Positions 42,101 through 52,595 of a stretch of DNA of 64,000 bases are shown here, in pieces. The position numbers and the translations under genes were made by a program. Location of the stretch: the NCBI GenBank assembly GCA_039519185.1, contig CM076847.1:64059521-64123520 (forward strand), in the 5' to 3' direction. Below the pieces are notes generated by a model that was not told the DNA's origin, did not search any database, and saw only the letters and a program-made list of their open reading frames with translations. Each line of letters starts with the position of its first letter. Within the stretch, counting starts at the first letter, position 1. The stretch comes from Astragalus membranaceus (taxonomy: Eukaryota; Streptophyta; Magnoliopsida; Fabales; Fabaceae).

Positions 42101-43709
42101 AGGGTGGAGAATCTGTATGGATTACAGAAAACTCAATAAGGCCACTAAGAAAGATCATTTCCCTTTACCCTTTATAGATCAAATGTTAGATAGGTTAGCA
42201 GGAAAGGAATTCTATTGTTTCTTAGATGGTTATTCAGGATACAATCAAATAGCAATTGAACCTAAGGATCAACAGAAAACTACCTTTACTTGTCCTTATG
42301 GCACTTTTGCCTTTAGAAGGATGCCTTTTGGACTTTGTAATGCTCCTGCTACCTTTCAAAGATGCATGATGTCAATCTTTTCTGACTTCATTGAGCAATC
42401 AATGGAAGTCTTCATGGATGACTTTTCTGTTTTTGGAGAAACATTCTCATTGTGTCTTTCAAACTTAGAAGAAATTCTTCAAAGGTGTGAAGACACTAAC
42501 TTAGTGCTTAATTGGGAAAAATGTCATTTCATGGTAAAAGAAGGCATTGTGCTTGGTCATAAAATATCTAAAAAAGCTCTTGAAGTGGATAGGGCAAAGA
42601 TAGAGGTAATTGAGAAACTACCACCTCCATCAACAATCAAAGGGATTAGAAGTTCTTTTGGTCATGCAGGATTCTATAGGAGATTTATCAAAGACTTTTC
42701 AAAAATTTCAAAACCATTGTGTATGCTTTTGCAACATGATGTGCCTTTTAATTTTGATGAATCTTGTGTAGAAGCTTTTCAAAAACTAAAAAAGGCCTTA
42801 GTTACACCACCAGTTGTAGTCACTCCAGATTGGAGTAAGCCTTTTGAACTCATGTGTGATGCTAGTGACTTTGCAGTAGGAGCAGTCCTAGGACAAAGAT
42901 ATAACAAAGTGTTTCATACCATATACTATGCTAGAAAAACACTCATTGAAGCTCAAATGAACTACACTGTAACAGAAAAGGAACTATTAGCAGTGGTTTT
43001 TGCTTTTGAAAAATTTAGATCATACTTGGTTGGCACCAAAGTAATTGTGTACACTGACCATTCTGCCATCAAGTATCTGATTTCTAAAAAAGATGCAAAA
43101 CCTAGGCTAATAAGATGGGTTCTACTACTTCAAGAATTTGATCTTGAAATAAGAGATAAGAAAGGAGTAGAGAACCAAGTGGCTGATCATCTCTCTAGAC
43201 TTGAAAGTAATAATGCAGGTACAATTGAAGAAATCAAGGAAAGTTTCCCTGATGAGAAATTACTAGCAATTACCATGAATACAGCCAGTGTTTCTGCACT
43301 CAGTGTGGCCACACCTCATGTTTCAACACCATGGTATGCAGACATAGTAAACTTCCTTGTAACCAAAATTGTACCATGTGACATGAACTATCAACAGAAA
43401 AGAAGGTTCTTCCACATAGTAAAACAATACTATTGGGATGACCCTTACCTATTCAAGATATGTCCTGATCAAATCATTAGAAAATGCATTCCTGAAGAAG
43501 AACAGCAAGCAGTGCTCCTGCATTGTCATGCTGCACCATATGGAGGTCACTTTGGAAGCCAAAGAACAGCAGCTAAGGTACTTCAATCAGTTGATCTATA
43601 TGATGCAACCACTGATACCACTTTCAAAGTAAATGGACAAAGAGTGAAAATGTACTATGGAGAGCATGTAGAGAGAGACAAGATCACCACTCACTTTGCA
43701 AAACCTTAG
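39126..43709 (+). CDS. Athila-like gag-pol polyprotein, integrase core deleted
   Basis: One uninterrupted frame of 1527 residues. Gag capsid domain is at about residues 100-260 (DHLKQFIEVCSNF, LFPYSLKDRAKSWL, FLSKYFPP). A zinc knuckle starts at Cys352 (CVYCGGGHLYEECP). Aspartic protease has Asp653 in CDLGASINLMP. Reverse transcriptase has FMDD with Asp1098/Asp1099. RNase H has MCDASDFAVGAVLG and ends ADHLSRL. Integrase begins with the HCHAAPYGGHF half of the zinc finger (His1466), but at KVLQS the frame passes directly into a C-terminal tail (NGQRVKMYYGEHVERDK). The second half of the zinc finger and the whole DDE core are missing, without loss of frame. Such a copy could make particles and cDNA but not its own integrase. 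Confidence 0.9.
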   Translation: MPRDRPPEFDCDPEIERRFRRLLRQQRQRQQDCRTMSHHSEDASVRGGPNSHQQTEGGPDHRQQFIQMGPIGMINDRDRPMRDYAQYDQQHIQTSIARPQIDAVHFEFKPMMFQMLQTIGQFGGSPHEDPHDHLKQFIEVCSNFIIPGISEDAFRLKLFPYSLKDRAKSWLNSMEPNSIHTWNELAEKFLSKYFPPIKNARMRHDITSFKQKEFESLFEAWERWKELLRKCPHHGLPVIIQMETFYNGLEPQTRVMLDASAGGVLLNMSYNEACDLIDKIATNGSSWPTERVSAQKRTSGVHEINNISALSAQVATLTSLIKQCTAPTSSVATPKENTAAAIEQASPGTTSCVYCGGGHLYEECPSNPVSVNYVGYNKNNNPYSHTYNPGWKNHPNFRWNNSNAPAQSAPAPSTPPGFLPQSQQRSNPPASANSLEELLRSFISETRTARQAHDISIKNLENQVGQLATALQQRPVGTLPSNTEASPSQRQGKEQVKAISLRSGKDLTEPYELEGTEKGEKNKNEKNSQDAETPGVPTSSTPRLVPEYPPPPFPQRLKKIHEEKQFSKFLDVLKQLHINVPLIEALQQMPNYAKFMKDVLSKRRRLGEFETVVMSKECSQILQNKIPRKLKDPGSFTIPFSIGKYYTGRALCDLGASINLMPKSIFTKLGIGNVKPTTLTLSLADRSIAYPEGIIEDILVQVDKFVFPADFVILDFIADEEVPVILGRPFLATGKTLIDVQRGELTMRVNDQKVKFNVLNALKYPAEESEECSSISLDHLVEKQFHKQYDHLANALAPDVSALPAEKFIEESILPKEQATPKVWVRTYESLNLEDPNLKENVPSIEQPPKLELKELPKHLKYVFLGEDNTLPVIIASDLSLEQELDLINTLRKHRKAIGWQMSDIKGISPSTCMHRIILEENSKNSIEGQRRLNPTMKEVVKKEIIKWLDAGIIYPISDSAWVSPVQCVPKKGGVTVVANKNNELIPTRTVTGWRICMDYRKLNKATKKDHFPLPFIDQMLDRLAGKEFYCFLDGYSGYNQIAIEPKDQQKTTFTCPYGTFAFRRMPFGLCNAPATFQRCMMSIFSDFIEQSMEVFMDDFSVFGETFSLCLSNLEEILQRCEDTNLVLNWEKCHFMVKEGIVLGHKISKKALEVDRAKIEVIEKLPPPSTIKGIRSSFGHAGFYRRFIKDFSKISKPLCMLLQHDVPFNFDESCVEAFQKLKKALVTPPVVVTPDWSKPFELMCDASDFAVGAVLGQRYNKVFHTIYYARKTLIEAQMNYTVTEKELLAVVFAFEKFRSYLVGTKVIVYTDHSAIKYLISKKDAKPRLIRWVLLLQEFDLEIRDKKGVENQVADHLSRLESNNAGTIEEIKESFPDEKLLAITMNTASVSALSVATPHVSTPWYADIVNFLVTKIVPCDMNYQQKRRFFHIVKQYYWDDPYLFKICPDQIIRKCIPEEEQQAVLLHCHAAPYGGHFGSQRTAAKVLQSVDLYDATTDTTFKVNGQRVKMYYGEHVERDKITTHFAKP

Positions 43710-44074
43710 ACCAAGGAAAAATAGGACAACAGAGTAGCTAGTGTTTCTACACTTGGTGTTCCCACACTTGATGCAGCCACCCTGCCTACTCTGGTGTTAG
43801 AATAATTTAGAAGAAAACTGTCACTTGATAAATCATCAACTTAGTGGAATCATCTCTGATCAAGGGTTAGAAAGTGGCGTGTTAAGTCTAAACTTCCACG
43901 TGTTGGCTTGCATGTTAGGCCACACAACTTAACGGCTATAAACCTCAACTACCAAATCCCACTAACCCTTTCACATACCCTAAGTTTCAATTTTCTTCGT
44001 CCCTCTCACAAACCCGATTAAAAATCCTCTCCACTCACAAACAGTTTTTCAATCTCAAACACTCCAAATCATCA

Positions 44075-46235
44075 ATGGCTAAGAAACAAGCTGCCTCTAA
44101 AAACACTGGGAAAGGATCCGGTTTGGAAACTCAGGCGAAAAAGGGAAAATCAGGAGTACTAGCATCAATGGAAGCAACCCCTGGATGTGAGCACTTTTGG
44201 AACATGAAGTTTCTGCCTGAGCGTGGTTTCAACTTCGCAAAGGCTCATCATTCATTCCTCTCCACTGTCAACAACATGCATTGGGAAATATTTGTTCAAA
44301 CCCGAGCCTACTACTTGGAGCAATTGGTGCGAGAGTTCTACTCAGGAATTCAGAATAACAGAGGAGGTACTATATTTTTCTCCAAAGTTAGAGGTAAGAA
44401 AGTTTTCTTTGACCCTGCTAGAATCAATAAGCACTATGATCTCACATACACTGGTAATGCATTTTAAGTAAAACGATGGAAAGAAGCAAATGACTAAAAT
44501 CAAAGAAAGAGTAGCAATAGAAGGATCTCAGTGGGAGAAATTCACAAATACTGAATTCAAACTTAAAACTGGTGAATTGATCCCTGAACTTGGTAGTTGG
44601 CATTTATTTATTGATACATCAATTCTCCCTACTTCACACACTTCTACATTATCTAAAGATAGGTTGATTCTTATTGATTCAATCCTATGTGAGGATAATG
44701 TAGACATGGGGAAATTGATAGCTAAAGAAATTGTAGAATGTCAAGCCAAGGAATCTGGATTCTTATATTTCCCATGCTTAATCACTGAACTGTGTCAAAA
44801 GCAAGGAGTTGTTACTTCTGATCTAGAAAAAGTCTACAGAAAAACCCCTCCTAGTGGTCTGTCTGCTGAAGTTAAAGAAAGAGTGAGGTCAGTGAAAATT
44901 AAAAATACTGTAGAGCAGGAAGTGTCTGAACACTTGGTGCAGAAACTCCAAGCTGTCTGGAAATTTCAAAGAGAACAGCATGAATGGTTGAAATTAAAGT
45001 TGGATGACCCTGAAGCAGAAATAGAATCCCCAATTTTTCCTAATTGGGTGATTGATGAAAAAGAAGAAGTGAAAAAGGAAACTGATAAGAAAGAGAGGAG
45101 AGTAAAGAGAAAGAGAGATACTGAGAAAGAAAAGAAGGGAAAGAAACCAAGAGTGGAGGAAGAAATTGAAGAAGTAAGTGATGAAGATACTGAAGAAGAT
45201 GAAGAGGCAAGGCAAGCTGTGAAGGATATTGAAAAGGATGAAGAGGAGGATGAATCTGAGTCACTGGAAGTTAGTGACAGTGATGATGATGGCAGTGATG
45301 ATATGGAAGCTAGTGCTAGAAGAAAGTATGAAATAAGGAAGAAATCTACAAATGAAGCCCAACCACCATCACCACCATCACAACAGCAATCAAACACCCC
45401 CTCACCACCATCACAAACCAACATTCCATCCCCCACCGCCCACCATTCCCCCAGTCAAACTTCAACACCAAAAACACCCACAACTCCACCAGAAAATGCT
45501 CCCCAATCTGAAAATCCAAAGCAAGATGCACAAGAAGATACAACCATCCCATCCCAGAAATCACCCACCCTACCAACAGAACCTATTGAGCCAACTAACA
45601 TTGTTTCTGAGAAAGTTCAAATGCAGGTACTCATTGAAGAGCCTGAGAAAGAGAAAGACAAAGCAGGTTCAGAGTTGAAGATAAATACTATCAAAGAGTC
45701 TGTTAGTGTTCCCACACCAACTGCTGAAGCTTCAAAATCAACAGTCATGGCAACTAGTCCTGCAGCAACAATCTCTGCAGTTCTGAAAGCCTTAGCAGAG
45801 AAGAAACATATGCTGGGATACACAAGGAGAACAATGAAGCCTGCTCCAACAAAGAAGATGTGGACAATGAGCTCACTTTATGGTGCACAGGGTACAGGGG
45901 TACAAGCTGGTGAGAAGGAGGTATCTGAGGAAGCTACACCCAAAGAAGGAGAGAAAGAAGCTGAGAAGGTAGCAGAGCAACAACCAGAGGGAAATGAGCA
46001 GCAATCTGAGCAAACTCCAGTGCAGAGTGGTGTACCTGCACCTGAAGTCCAAACACTGGCTACACCAGATGTTCCTGCAGAAGCTACACCTGAAGAGGCA
46101 GAAATGCCTGAGGCTACTGTAGATGATCCTGGTGTGCCTACCTCTGATGTGGCCACTGCTAAGAAGCCAAAGAAGACAAGAGCCAAGCATAGCCCTGCTG
46201 TGAGAGCCAGCCCCAGATTCCAAAACAAAGAGTAA
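44075..46235 (+). pseudogene. Extra downstream ORF of the Athila element (plant transposon protein domain)
   Basis: Two adjoining frames, 44075-44467 and 44490-46235, are separated by a small frameshift near 44465-44490 and together would give about 720 residues. The N-terminal part reads KFLPERGFNFAKAHHSF, VREFYSGI and VRGKKVFFDPARINKHYDL. It continues WEKFTNTEFKLKTGELIPE and ELGSWHLFIDTSILPTSHT. This matches the putative plant transposon protein domain often found in legume gypsy elements. The C-terminal half is low complexity: Lys/Glu-rich (45050-45330), Pro/Ser/Thr/Gln-rich (45350-45590) and then PTPTAEAS, TPDVPAEATPEE-type repeats, ending basic. There is no convincing membrane helix, so an envelope role is not supported. 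Function unknown. Confidence 0.7.
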
Positions 46236-46802
46236 AAGGATACTTTTTAATGTTTATTCCTAAAACTATATTTTGCTTTACTTTTAACTGTTTACAATAC
46301 TATGTGGTAACTATTACTAGGTGTTAAAAACTTTTGTTTGTTTCTTGTAACACCCCGGTATTTCGATTAACTAAAAATACCCAAGTGCACATTAGTAACA
46401 CATCAGAGATATATATTTCCTGCTTAGACACTGAATATCACTATAAATTTTTCGCTGAATATAACCCAAACAGTCTTATTTACAACAAGACAATATGGTT
46501 CTCAGACCATATACCATCAGCATCTATAGTATTCAGTATCATACAAGAAAGCGGAAGAAAGATATACACTAAATACATAATGTTTTAGTATACAGACAAC
46601 AAAAGGGAAACAAGCTTAAACATAAAGCTAGGCTATCAGCAACCAGTCCGAGCTCAACCTACTCGTGCCTCTTGGATTTCCGCTGTCCCCGTGTCTCTGT
46701 AAAACAACAACATTTAAACAGTGAGATACAATCTCAGTGAGTTCTACCGATACCCCTACTAACTCTCTCGGTTCAATTAATAATCCTTTTTAAAATCAAC
46801 AC

Positions 46803-47100
46803 GACACCGACTGCAATAAAGTGCTAACCCCGGTGCACGTGAACAAACAAAGTGTGGCACCGACTGCAAATCCAGTGCTAATCCCGGTGTATCACACAGT
46901 ACGACACCGACTGCAAATCCAGTGCTAATCCCGGTGAACGTACAATAAACAAAGTGCGACACCGACTGCAAATCCAGTGCTAATCCCGGTGTATCGCACA
47001 GTACGACACCGACTGCAAATCCAGTGCTAATCCCGGTGAACGTACAACAAACTCATGACATAACACCGACTGCAAATCCAGTGCTAATCCCGGTGAACCC
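46803..47100. repeat. LTR minisatellite, six units of 47-57 bp
   Basis: Each unit has the core CACCGACTGCAAATCCAGTG followed by CTAATCCCGGTG. The spacer alternates between GTATCGCACAGTACGA-like and AACGTACAACAAACAAAG-like forms, so unit length alternates. The same array is at 58764-59060. Confidence 0.9.
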
Positions 47101-47493
47101 CCTTACCAATAGTACATTCTCCTATTGGCATGGAGCCTAGGGTGGGGGAGCATGACTGCCCCGCCTAGTATGTCAAACAATGGGTCGTCACCCAACTCGA
47201 TATAATATATATATCTACAGTACTATGAACCCACGGTCCATCAAATCAGACAATCAATGAAACACTTTAAACCACATTTTATAAAATCCAAGTTCACACT
47301 CGCACTCTAGTTGACCACTTTTCGACACAATTTTCAATATCAAAAACAGTTTATTTAGCCTTAAAAATAGAATATTCAGTTAGGCCTCTGAATAAGCTTT
47401 CCAACGCATCTTAGAACACCTCGATCGGATTCCCGGATCAAAAGTTATCGCAAAAACAAAAACAGTATTTAGTTGCTGAAAATTCTGTAAACC

Positions 47494-47598
47494 GTCGCGA
47501 CGCGAACTGCTACCGTCGCGACGCGAAAAACGACAGAAACTTTTTGCGTGACAAAACTGGGCCAGGTCGCGACGCGATGAGAACGGGTCGCGACGCGA
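47494..47598. repeat. GTCGCGACGCGA palindrome array in the LTR
   Basis: Four exact copies of GTCGCGACGCGA at 47494, 47515, 47566 and 47587. TCGCGACGCGA is palindromic around its central base. Copy B has three (59456, 59507, 59528). The motif is far richer in CpG than the rest of this DNA. Confidence 0.9.
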
Positions 47599-48783
47599 CC
47601 CTCTGCAGAAAAGTGCAGTTTTTCCGTTTTCTTGCGAAATTCGCTATTCCGCTCAATTCCGGTTCTCGTTCCGACTAAAAACAGATTTAACAACCAGCAA
47701 AACAAATCCAACCAATACCACACAATCAATCAATCCAATCAAAAACTCAATCAAAACGGATTTTATCAAAAACGACATATTTTCCCATTAACGGTTTTTA
47801 AGTCAAAATCTTTCGAAATCAAATCACCAAAAATTCCGTTTCAACACGACACAACTCGAGACTCGCTCCGATCGATCCCTAACCCGAAACAGACAATATC
47901 AAATAATATTCCAGACCAGCGAAAGCGATAAAACGATTAGTCAATTAATTCGAAAAACAAAAATCCTAAACGTGAGTAGAACTCACCCTTGACGCGTGAT
48001 CCACGATCGAGCCGAAATCACCGAGTAGCCACACGAACATTCTCCGCATAATGTTTCCGTTCCGACGACGCTCAATTCCGCTTCCGAAGCTTTCCACTTA
48101 TTCACGAAACCTCTTATTGACCGAAATACCGAATTCCTCGAAATTCTCCATGGAAACTATTCATCATCCCTAACCTCCAAAACCACTATTCACAAAACCC
48201 CAAAATGTAATTTCTCCAACCTAACTCACCCAACTAGCTCCCAATCATCCAATCGAACTTTAATACTCGAGCTATCCACCGTGGGTTCGTTCCTAATCGA
48301 ACTTAAACCTTCAAAACCAACCCAAAATCGGATCTCCCACAAAACCTTAAAAACTCGAAAATGGCCAAGTGAGAGAGAGTGAGTTGATCGTCATGAAATT
48401 GGTACCAAAACGAAGAGGAAGGAACGCCGAACATTTTTCGTGTTGGAAGGAAGTCGTTTCGGTGAAGTCTTCTCTCTCCCTCTTCTCTTCTCCCTCACGC
48501 CAATCTCTCTCTTTTCTCTCCTTTCCCTCTCTGTTTCTCTTCTCTGCTGCTTTCTTTCTTTTCTTCCTTCTTTCTTCAATTCTTTCCTTTCTTTTCTTTA
48601 ATTAATTCTTTCTCCCCTTCACTCACACCCACACACGTATACATATATATATTTATTTAATATATACGTCGTAACGTGGTCCAATTACCATATTGATTTA
48701 AATCTCTTATTTCGATTCCGAAACTTCCTTGGCCCGTATTATCCAGTTAACGATCCGATGACGACCAATAATTAATTTTTGCA

Positions 48784-49981
48784 CTCAATAAATTTATCAG
48801 TCAAGTTCCTTGGCCCGTCAATCATTATGTATGTTCGACTACTACCCTTGAACTCTTCTAAGATTATAGTCCGAACCCTCTTATTACGAATCGACACGAG
48901 AAACTCCTCTTTCGCCTACATAGGCTCGGCACTGCGTTCGAAAACACTTCCGAAGCTTCATTCCTCACTTGCTCCCCAACTTGGTTAATCTAAATCAAAG
49001 GGTTTAATACAAGACACTGGATAGACATACCGGTTGAAAATGAGATCCACAAATTGGTACTCCACGGTAAAGATAAGCACAAACATGATTTTCTCGAAGG
49101 ATACAAACACTTTCTCAACAAATCTTCTAATTTCCACAACAGTTCTCATACACATTAAAAAATGTGACGGAAAAGTCATCTGTGAAACTTCCTGACTCGC
49201 CCTTGGGATTTCAAGATAGAACTTTTCAAAAAGATGGAATGAGGATTTACCAGAAACGTTTATCTTAAACGTATAAATAAACCGTGGGGACATCAAATGA
49301 ATTGAACGTAATGAAAATCACCTCAGTTGTTCTCAAACAGAACTCAGAACTCCTTTCCGAATTAGTCAATAGCGTTAAGAGCTTCCCCTCAACCTAAGTA
49401 ATCCTCCTAGGATTTTCTTCCTCCATCAGATTTTATTAACCTCCTATTTAATATATACGTGGTAACGTGGTCCAATTACCATATTGATTTAAATCTCTTA
49501 TTTCGATTCCGAAACTTCCTTGGCCCGTATTATCCGGTTAACGATCCGATGACGACCAATAATTAATTTTTGTGTAACACCCCTTTTCTAATAACCTTAC
49601 TATTTAATAAAATCAGAGTTTCTTTTTTTTTTTTTGAAAACAATCTAAGCGAGTGCTACACTTACTTCATTAAATCAACAACTTCAATTTTCATAGTTCG
49701 GTTAAAACCACAAGATACATAGCACCATGAAATATCGTTTAGTTCGCATCAACCAAATACAGTCACTATCGCAGCGGAATAATAACAAGTTCGAAAACGA
49801 AACCAATACAGCACCAATAATAGTCTAACAGTATAAAGGCAATAGCACCAATCACCTCAGTTGTTCTCAAACAGAACTCAGAACTCCTTTCCGAATTAGT
49901 CAATAGCGTTAAGAGCTTCCCCTCAACCTAAGTAATCCTCCTAGGATTTTCTTCCTCCATCAGATTTTATTAACCTCCTGA
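48784..49981. repeat. Gypsy 3' internal segment with a rearranged LTR junction
   Basis: 48784-49446 is gypsy sequence between integrase and LTR. It is followed by a 126-bp repeat of the LTR end (49447-49572, copy of 48653-48780), by 275 bp starting TGTAACACCCCTTTTC (49573-49847) that matches the start of the diverged LTR at 61514, and then by a second copy of 129 bp (49853-49981, first copy 49316-49446). The order shows at least two rearrangements. Confidence 0.65.
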
Positions 49982-50258
49982 TTCGTTCCTATAATTAACT
50001 TTAGCATGCGGGTTTTCACAAAAATGATTTTTCAAAACTATTACACCGCACGTCAAGTTTCACTTCGGAAATTTCAGTCACTTATAAGCGCATCCATTAA
50101 TTAATCCTCTGGTGCTTATTCGCAATGTGAAAAAAAAACAGTCAACAGTCACCTCACCTACCTATTCGCGTTCGCGTTCGACTTGTCAAACGGAATCATA
50201 TAATACCATCTCATTGTTAACCTTCACAAAGAAGAGATTATCAACTAATACCTTGCCA

Positions 50259-51200
50259 CTAATACATCTGCTTTACATCTCTGTACATCTTGGTGGATCC
50301 AGGGTGTACAGAATATAAACTTCGGTGTGCTTCCTCTAACACTTGCCTTCTATTTTTCTCATCATCGGGTGCACAGATCCTACCGTTGAAACAACTGACT
50401 CCATCACTATTCATGGTAAAATCTGGAAATACCTTTTGTGATTGTAGCTTCACATCAACTTCCTGTGCTAAGCGTATAGAATCCCTTGAGGAACTAGAGA
50501 TCCTCATATGGCTCAACACTAACCGGTTCCTTGTTGACCTTGAATTCAGATTTAAGTCTCTAAAAGACTCCGATGATTCCCTCTCATACATCAATAAACT
50601 CGGCCATGTGGATGGACTTCCTACTCAGTGCATCAGTTACAACATTGACCTCTCTTGAATGCTACATCAACACAAATTCATACTCCTCCAGAAACGCAAC
50701 ATACTTCTCTGCCTGCTATTCAATTTTTTTTACTGGGATCTACAGAAACTCCCGACTTGGGAAATCACATGTCCCAAAGACTTTACCTTTGGCATCCAGA
50801 AGTCACACTTCGACGGCTTCGCGTACAACTTCTTTTCTCGGAGTACACTCAGAACAATGCGGAGATGTTGAACATGCTCCTCAATGGTCTTCGAGTACAC
50901 CACCACATCATCAATGAAAATGACTACAAACTGATCCAGGTACGTGCGGAAGACTCGGTTCATGTAATCCATGAATACCACTGGAGCATTAGGTAGACCG
51001 AAAGGCATCACTACTTACTCGTAATGTCCATACCTAGTACGGGAAGCTGTCTTCGGAATATCTAAGGCTCTAACTTTTATTTGATGATATCCTGACCTCA
51101 GATCAATTTTAGAAAACACTGCAGCACCTCAAATTACTCAAGCAAATCTTCTATCCTTGGTAAGGGATATTTATTCTTGATCGTCACTTGTTGAGTTGTC
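50259..51200 (-). pseudogene. Gypsy pol remnant: RT and integrase zinc finger
   Basis: On the minus strand RT blocks MPFGLPNAPVVFMDYMNRVF, FVVIFIDDVVVYSK and KCDFWMPKVKSLGHVIS lie at 51011-50740, preceded by a YHQIK-ALDIPKTASRTRYGHYE region (51110-51020). The integrase start (NRRQVLEEAHRSLYSVHPGS, KMYRDVKQMY) is at 50370-50259. Between them only the VNVVTDALSRK-like end of RNase H remains, so most of RNase H is deleted, and the integrase core is missing too. The blocks fit a Tekay/Del-type chromovirus. Several stops and frameshifts are present. Confidence 0.8.
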
Positions 51201-51570
51201 GATAATCAATGCACAATCTCATGCTACCATTTCTCCTTTCGACTAACCACACCAGAGCACTCCTTAGAGAAGCACTCGATCGAATGAATTTCTTTAACAT
51301 CGACTCTTCAAGTTGAGACTCCATTTCCTTTAATTCTCGAGAAACCTTCAAGAAGAAACAATGGATATTGATCCTGTACCGGAATCAATTCTATAGAAAA
51401 CTCTACCTCTCGCTCTGGATGCACAGAAGAAACTTCATCCAGAAAAGCATCCAGAGAACATCCAAAAAGTCATTCACAACTTGTACGGATGATGAATCTA
51501 ATACTAGTTCCAGTGGATGCAGATAACATACTAACATGTGCTTCCGCACCTTGGAATGAAGATTGACCGT

Positions 51571-52236
51571 CTAAGGTGAACTAGGTAACCGCTTCAGAAA
51601 TTGTCCTAGACAATTTAACTGATTCTGAAGCAAAGCTGATAGTTGATTAACACAGTCGATTGCAACATGATTTGCAGCCATCCAATCCATACCCAAAATG
51701 GTGTCCACACTTCTCATAGGCAAACAATAAATTCTACAACGAAATTTCTGCCTCCTATGACAAGTTGACAATTCTATACAAAGATTAGGTCTGGACACGA
51801 CCCTTAGCAGTAGTTAAGATGGTTATCGGCTCGGATAGCGATGATAAGGCTAATCTCAACCGATTCACACGCGATCGTGCTGTAAAACAATGGGTTGCAC
51901 CCGAATCGTGTAATATACTGACGGAGTTATTGAAAACTGATCCCATACCCCTCAGTAACTTGTCAGCAGTTGTAACTGTCTAAGCATCTAGAGTGTTGAC
52001 TCGTCTTAGCCTTGGAGCTGCTTGTAACTCCTTGGAACTCTTCCTTGCAGGACACCTATTTGCATAGTGACCTTCTTCATTACAATAACAGCACCGATTG
52101 ATCTGTGCTGACGATCACCCTGGTGATGTCTTCCATAGTTAGAACATCTTCTGACTTTTGAAGAATCGAAGAATTGCACCTGCTTTTCCTTTGATAAAAT
52201 TATCTTAGGACTTTGCATTCGGAATTGATAATTCAA
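51571..52236 (-). pseudogene. Gypsy protease and gag zinc-knuckle remnants
   Basis: Minus-strand 51798-51650 reads CRIYCLPMRSVDTILGMDWM and ANHVAIDC, the conserved region after the protease active site in chromovirus polyproteins. At 52236-51990 a degenerate zinc-knuckle region (RCSNYGRHHQGD and a following Cys-poor part) marks the gag end. Key Cys residues are mutated. The copia element at 52270 splits gag here. Confidence 0.6.
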
Positions 52237-52595
52237 CTACCTCCTTTCCTTTCCCATACTTCCTATGAGTGTGGATACATTGTGTTGCAGGTAAACTAAT
52301 ATTGCAGGATGTGTTTTGATGATGAAAAAGCCAAAGGTAAAATTGACGGTCAAAGTCAAATAAAAGTGACTAAACGTCAAAATCAATCCAAGACAAACAA
52401 GCCAAGAATTGAAGATTCAAGTTTAAGGGTAGTCCTTAAATACAAGGGTAGTCCTTAGGGTTTGGGTGTGTCTTAGGAAAAAGTGTAAGCTCTTTCAAAG
52501 GTCAGCTCGTATATCAAAGTCTCACACACTCACAAAGTTTTTTAAAGCTGCATGCATACTTACGTAAACATTCTCATCACCTTTTAAAATAACAA

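Larger units (their letters stand above)
37354..46345 (+). mobile_element. Athila-type Ty3/gypsy retrotransposon, 3' LTR missing
   Basis: In order: 5' LTR (37354-38980), tRNA-Asp primer site, gag-pol (39126-43709), a second ORF (44075-46235) and about 110 bases of UTR. It then ends at the LTR of another gypsy element at 46346. Polymerase sequence, primer site and an extra 3' ORF fit the Athila/Tat branch. No 3' LTR is found, so insertion age cannot be estimated. It cuts into the CACTA element on its left. Confidence 0.8.
46346..48783 (-). repeat. 3' LTR of the minus-strand gypsy element (copy A)
   Basis: It runs TGTAACACCCCGG to TTTTTGCA. It is near-identical to 58353-60724 except for a 47-bp segment at about 46574-46620 and an extra 21-bp GTCGCGACGCGA unit. 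It includes a minisatellite (46803-47100), a GC-rich palindrome array (47494-47598) and a CT-rich stretch (48470-48600). Short plus-strand open frames here also occur in copy B and are LTR artefacts. Confidence 0.75.

Noticed and set aside
43438..43632. Alternative plus frame at the end of pol
   Set aside because: Shadow of the in-frame gag-pol reading frame.
44966..45436. Ser-rich 156-codon minus frame
   Set aside because: Complement of the Glu/Lys- and Asp/Ser-rich coding region of the Athila extra ORF.
46803..47100. CRISPR-like array of repeats and spacers
   Set aside because: Plant nuclear LTR minisatellite; spacers are themselves repeated in two forms.
48369..48605. Plus frame repeated at 60310-60546, with basic N-terminus and hydrophobic C-terminus
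   Set aside because: Lies within both gypsy LTRs; the C-terminal part is CT-rich simple sequence.
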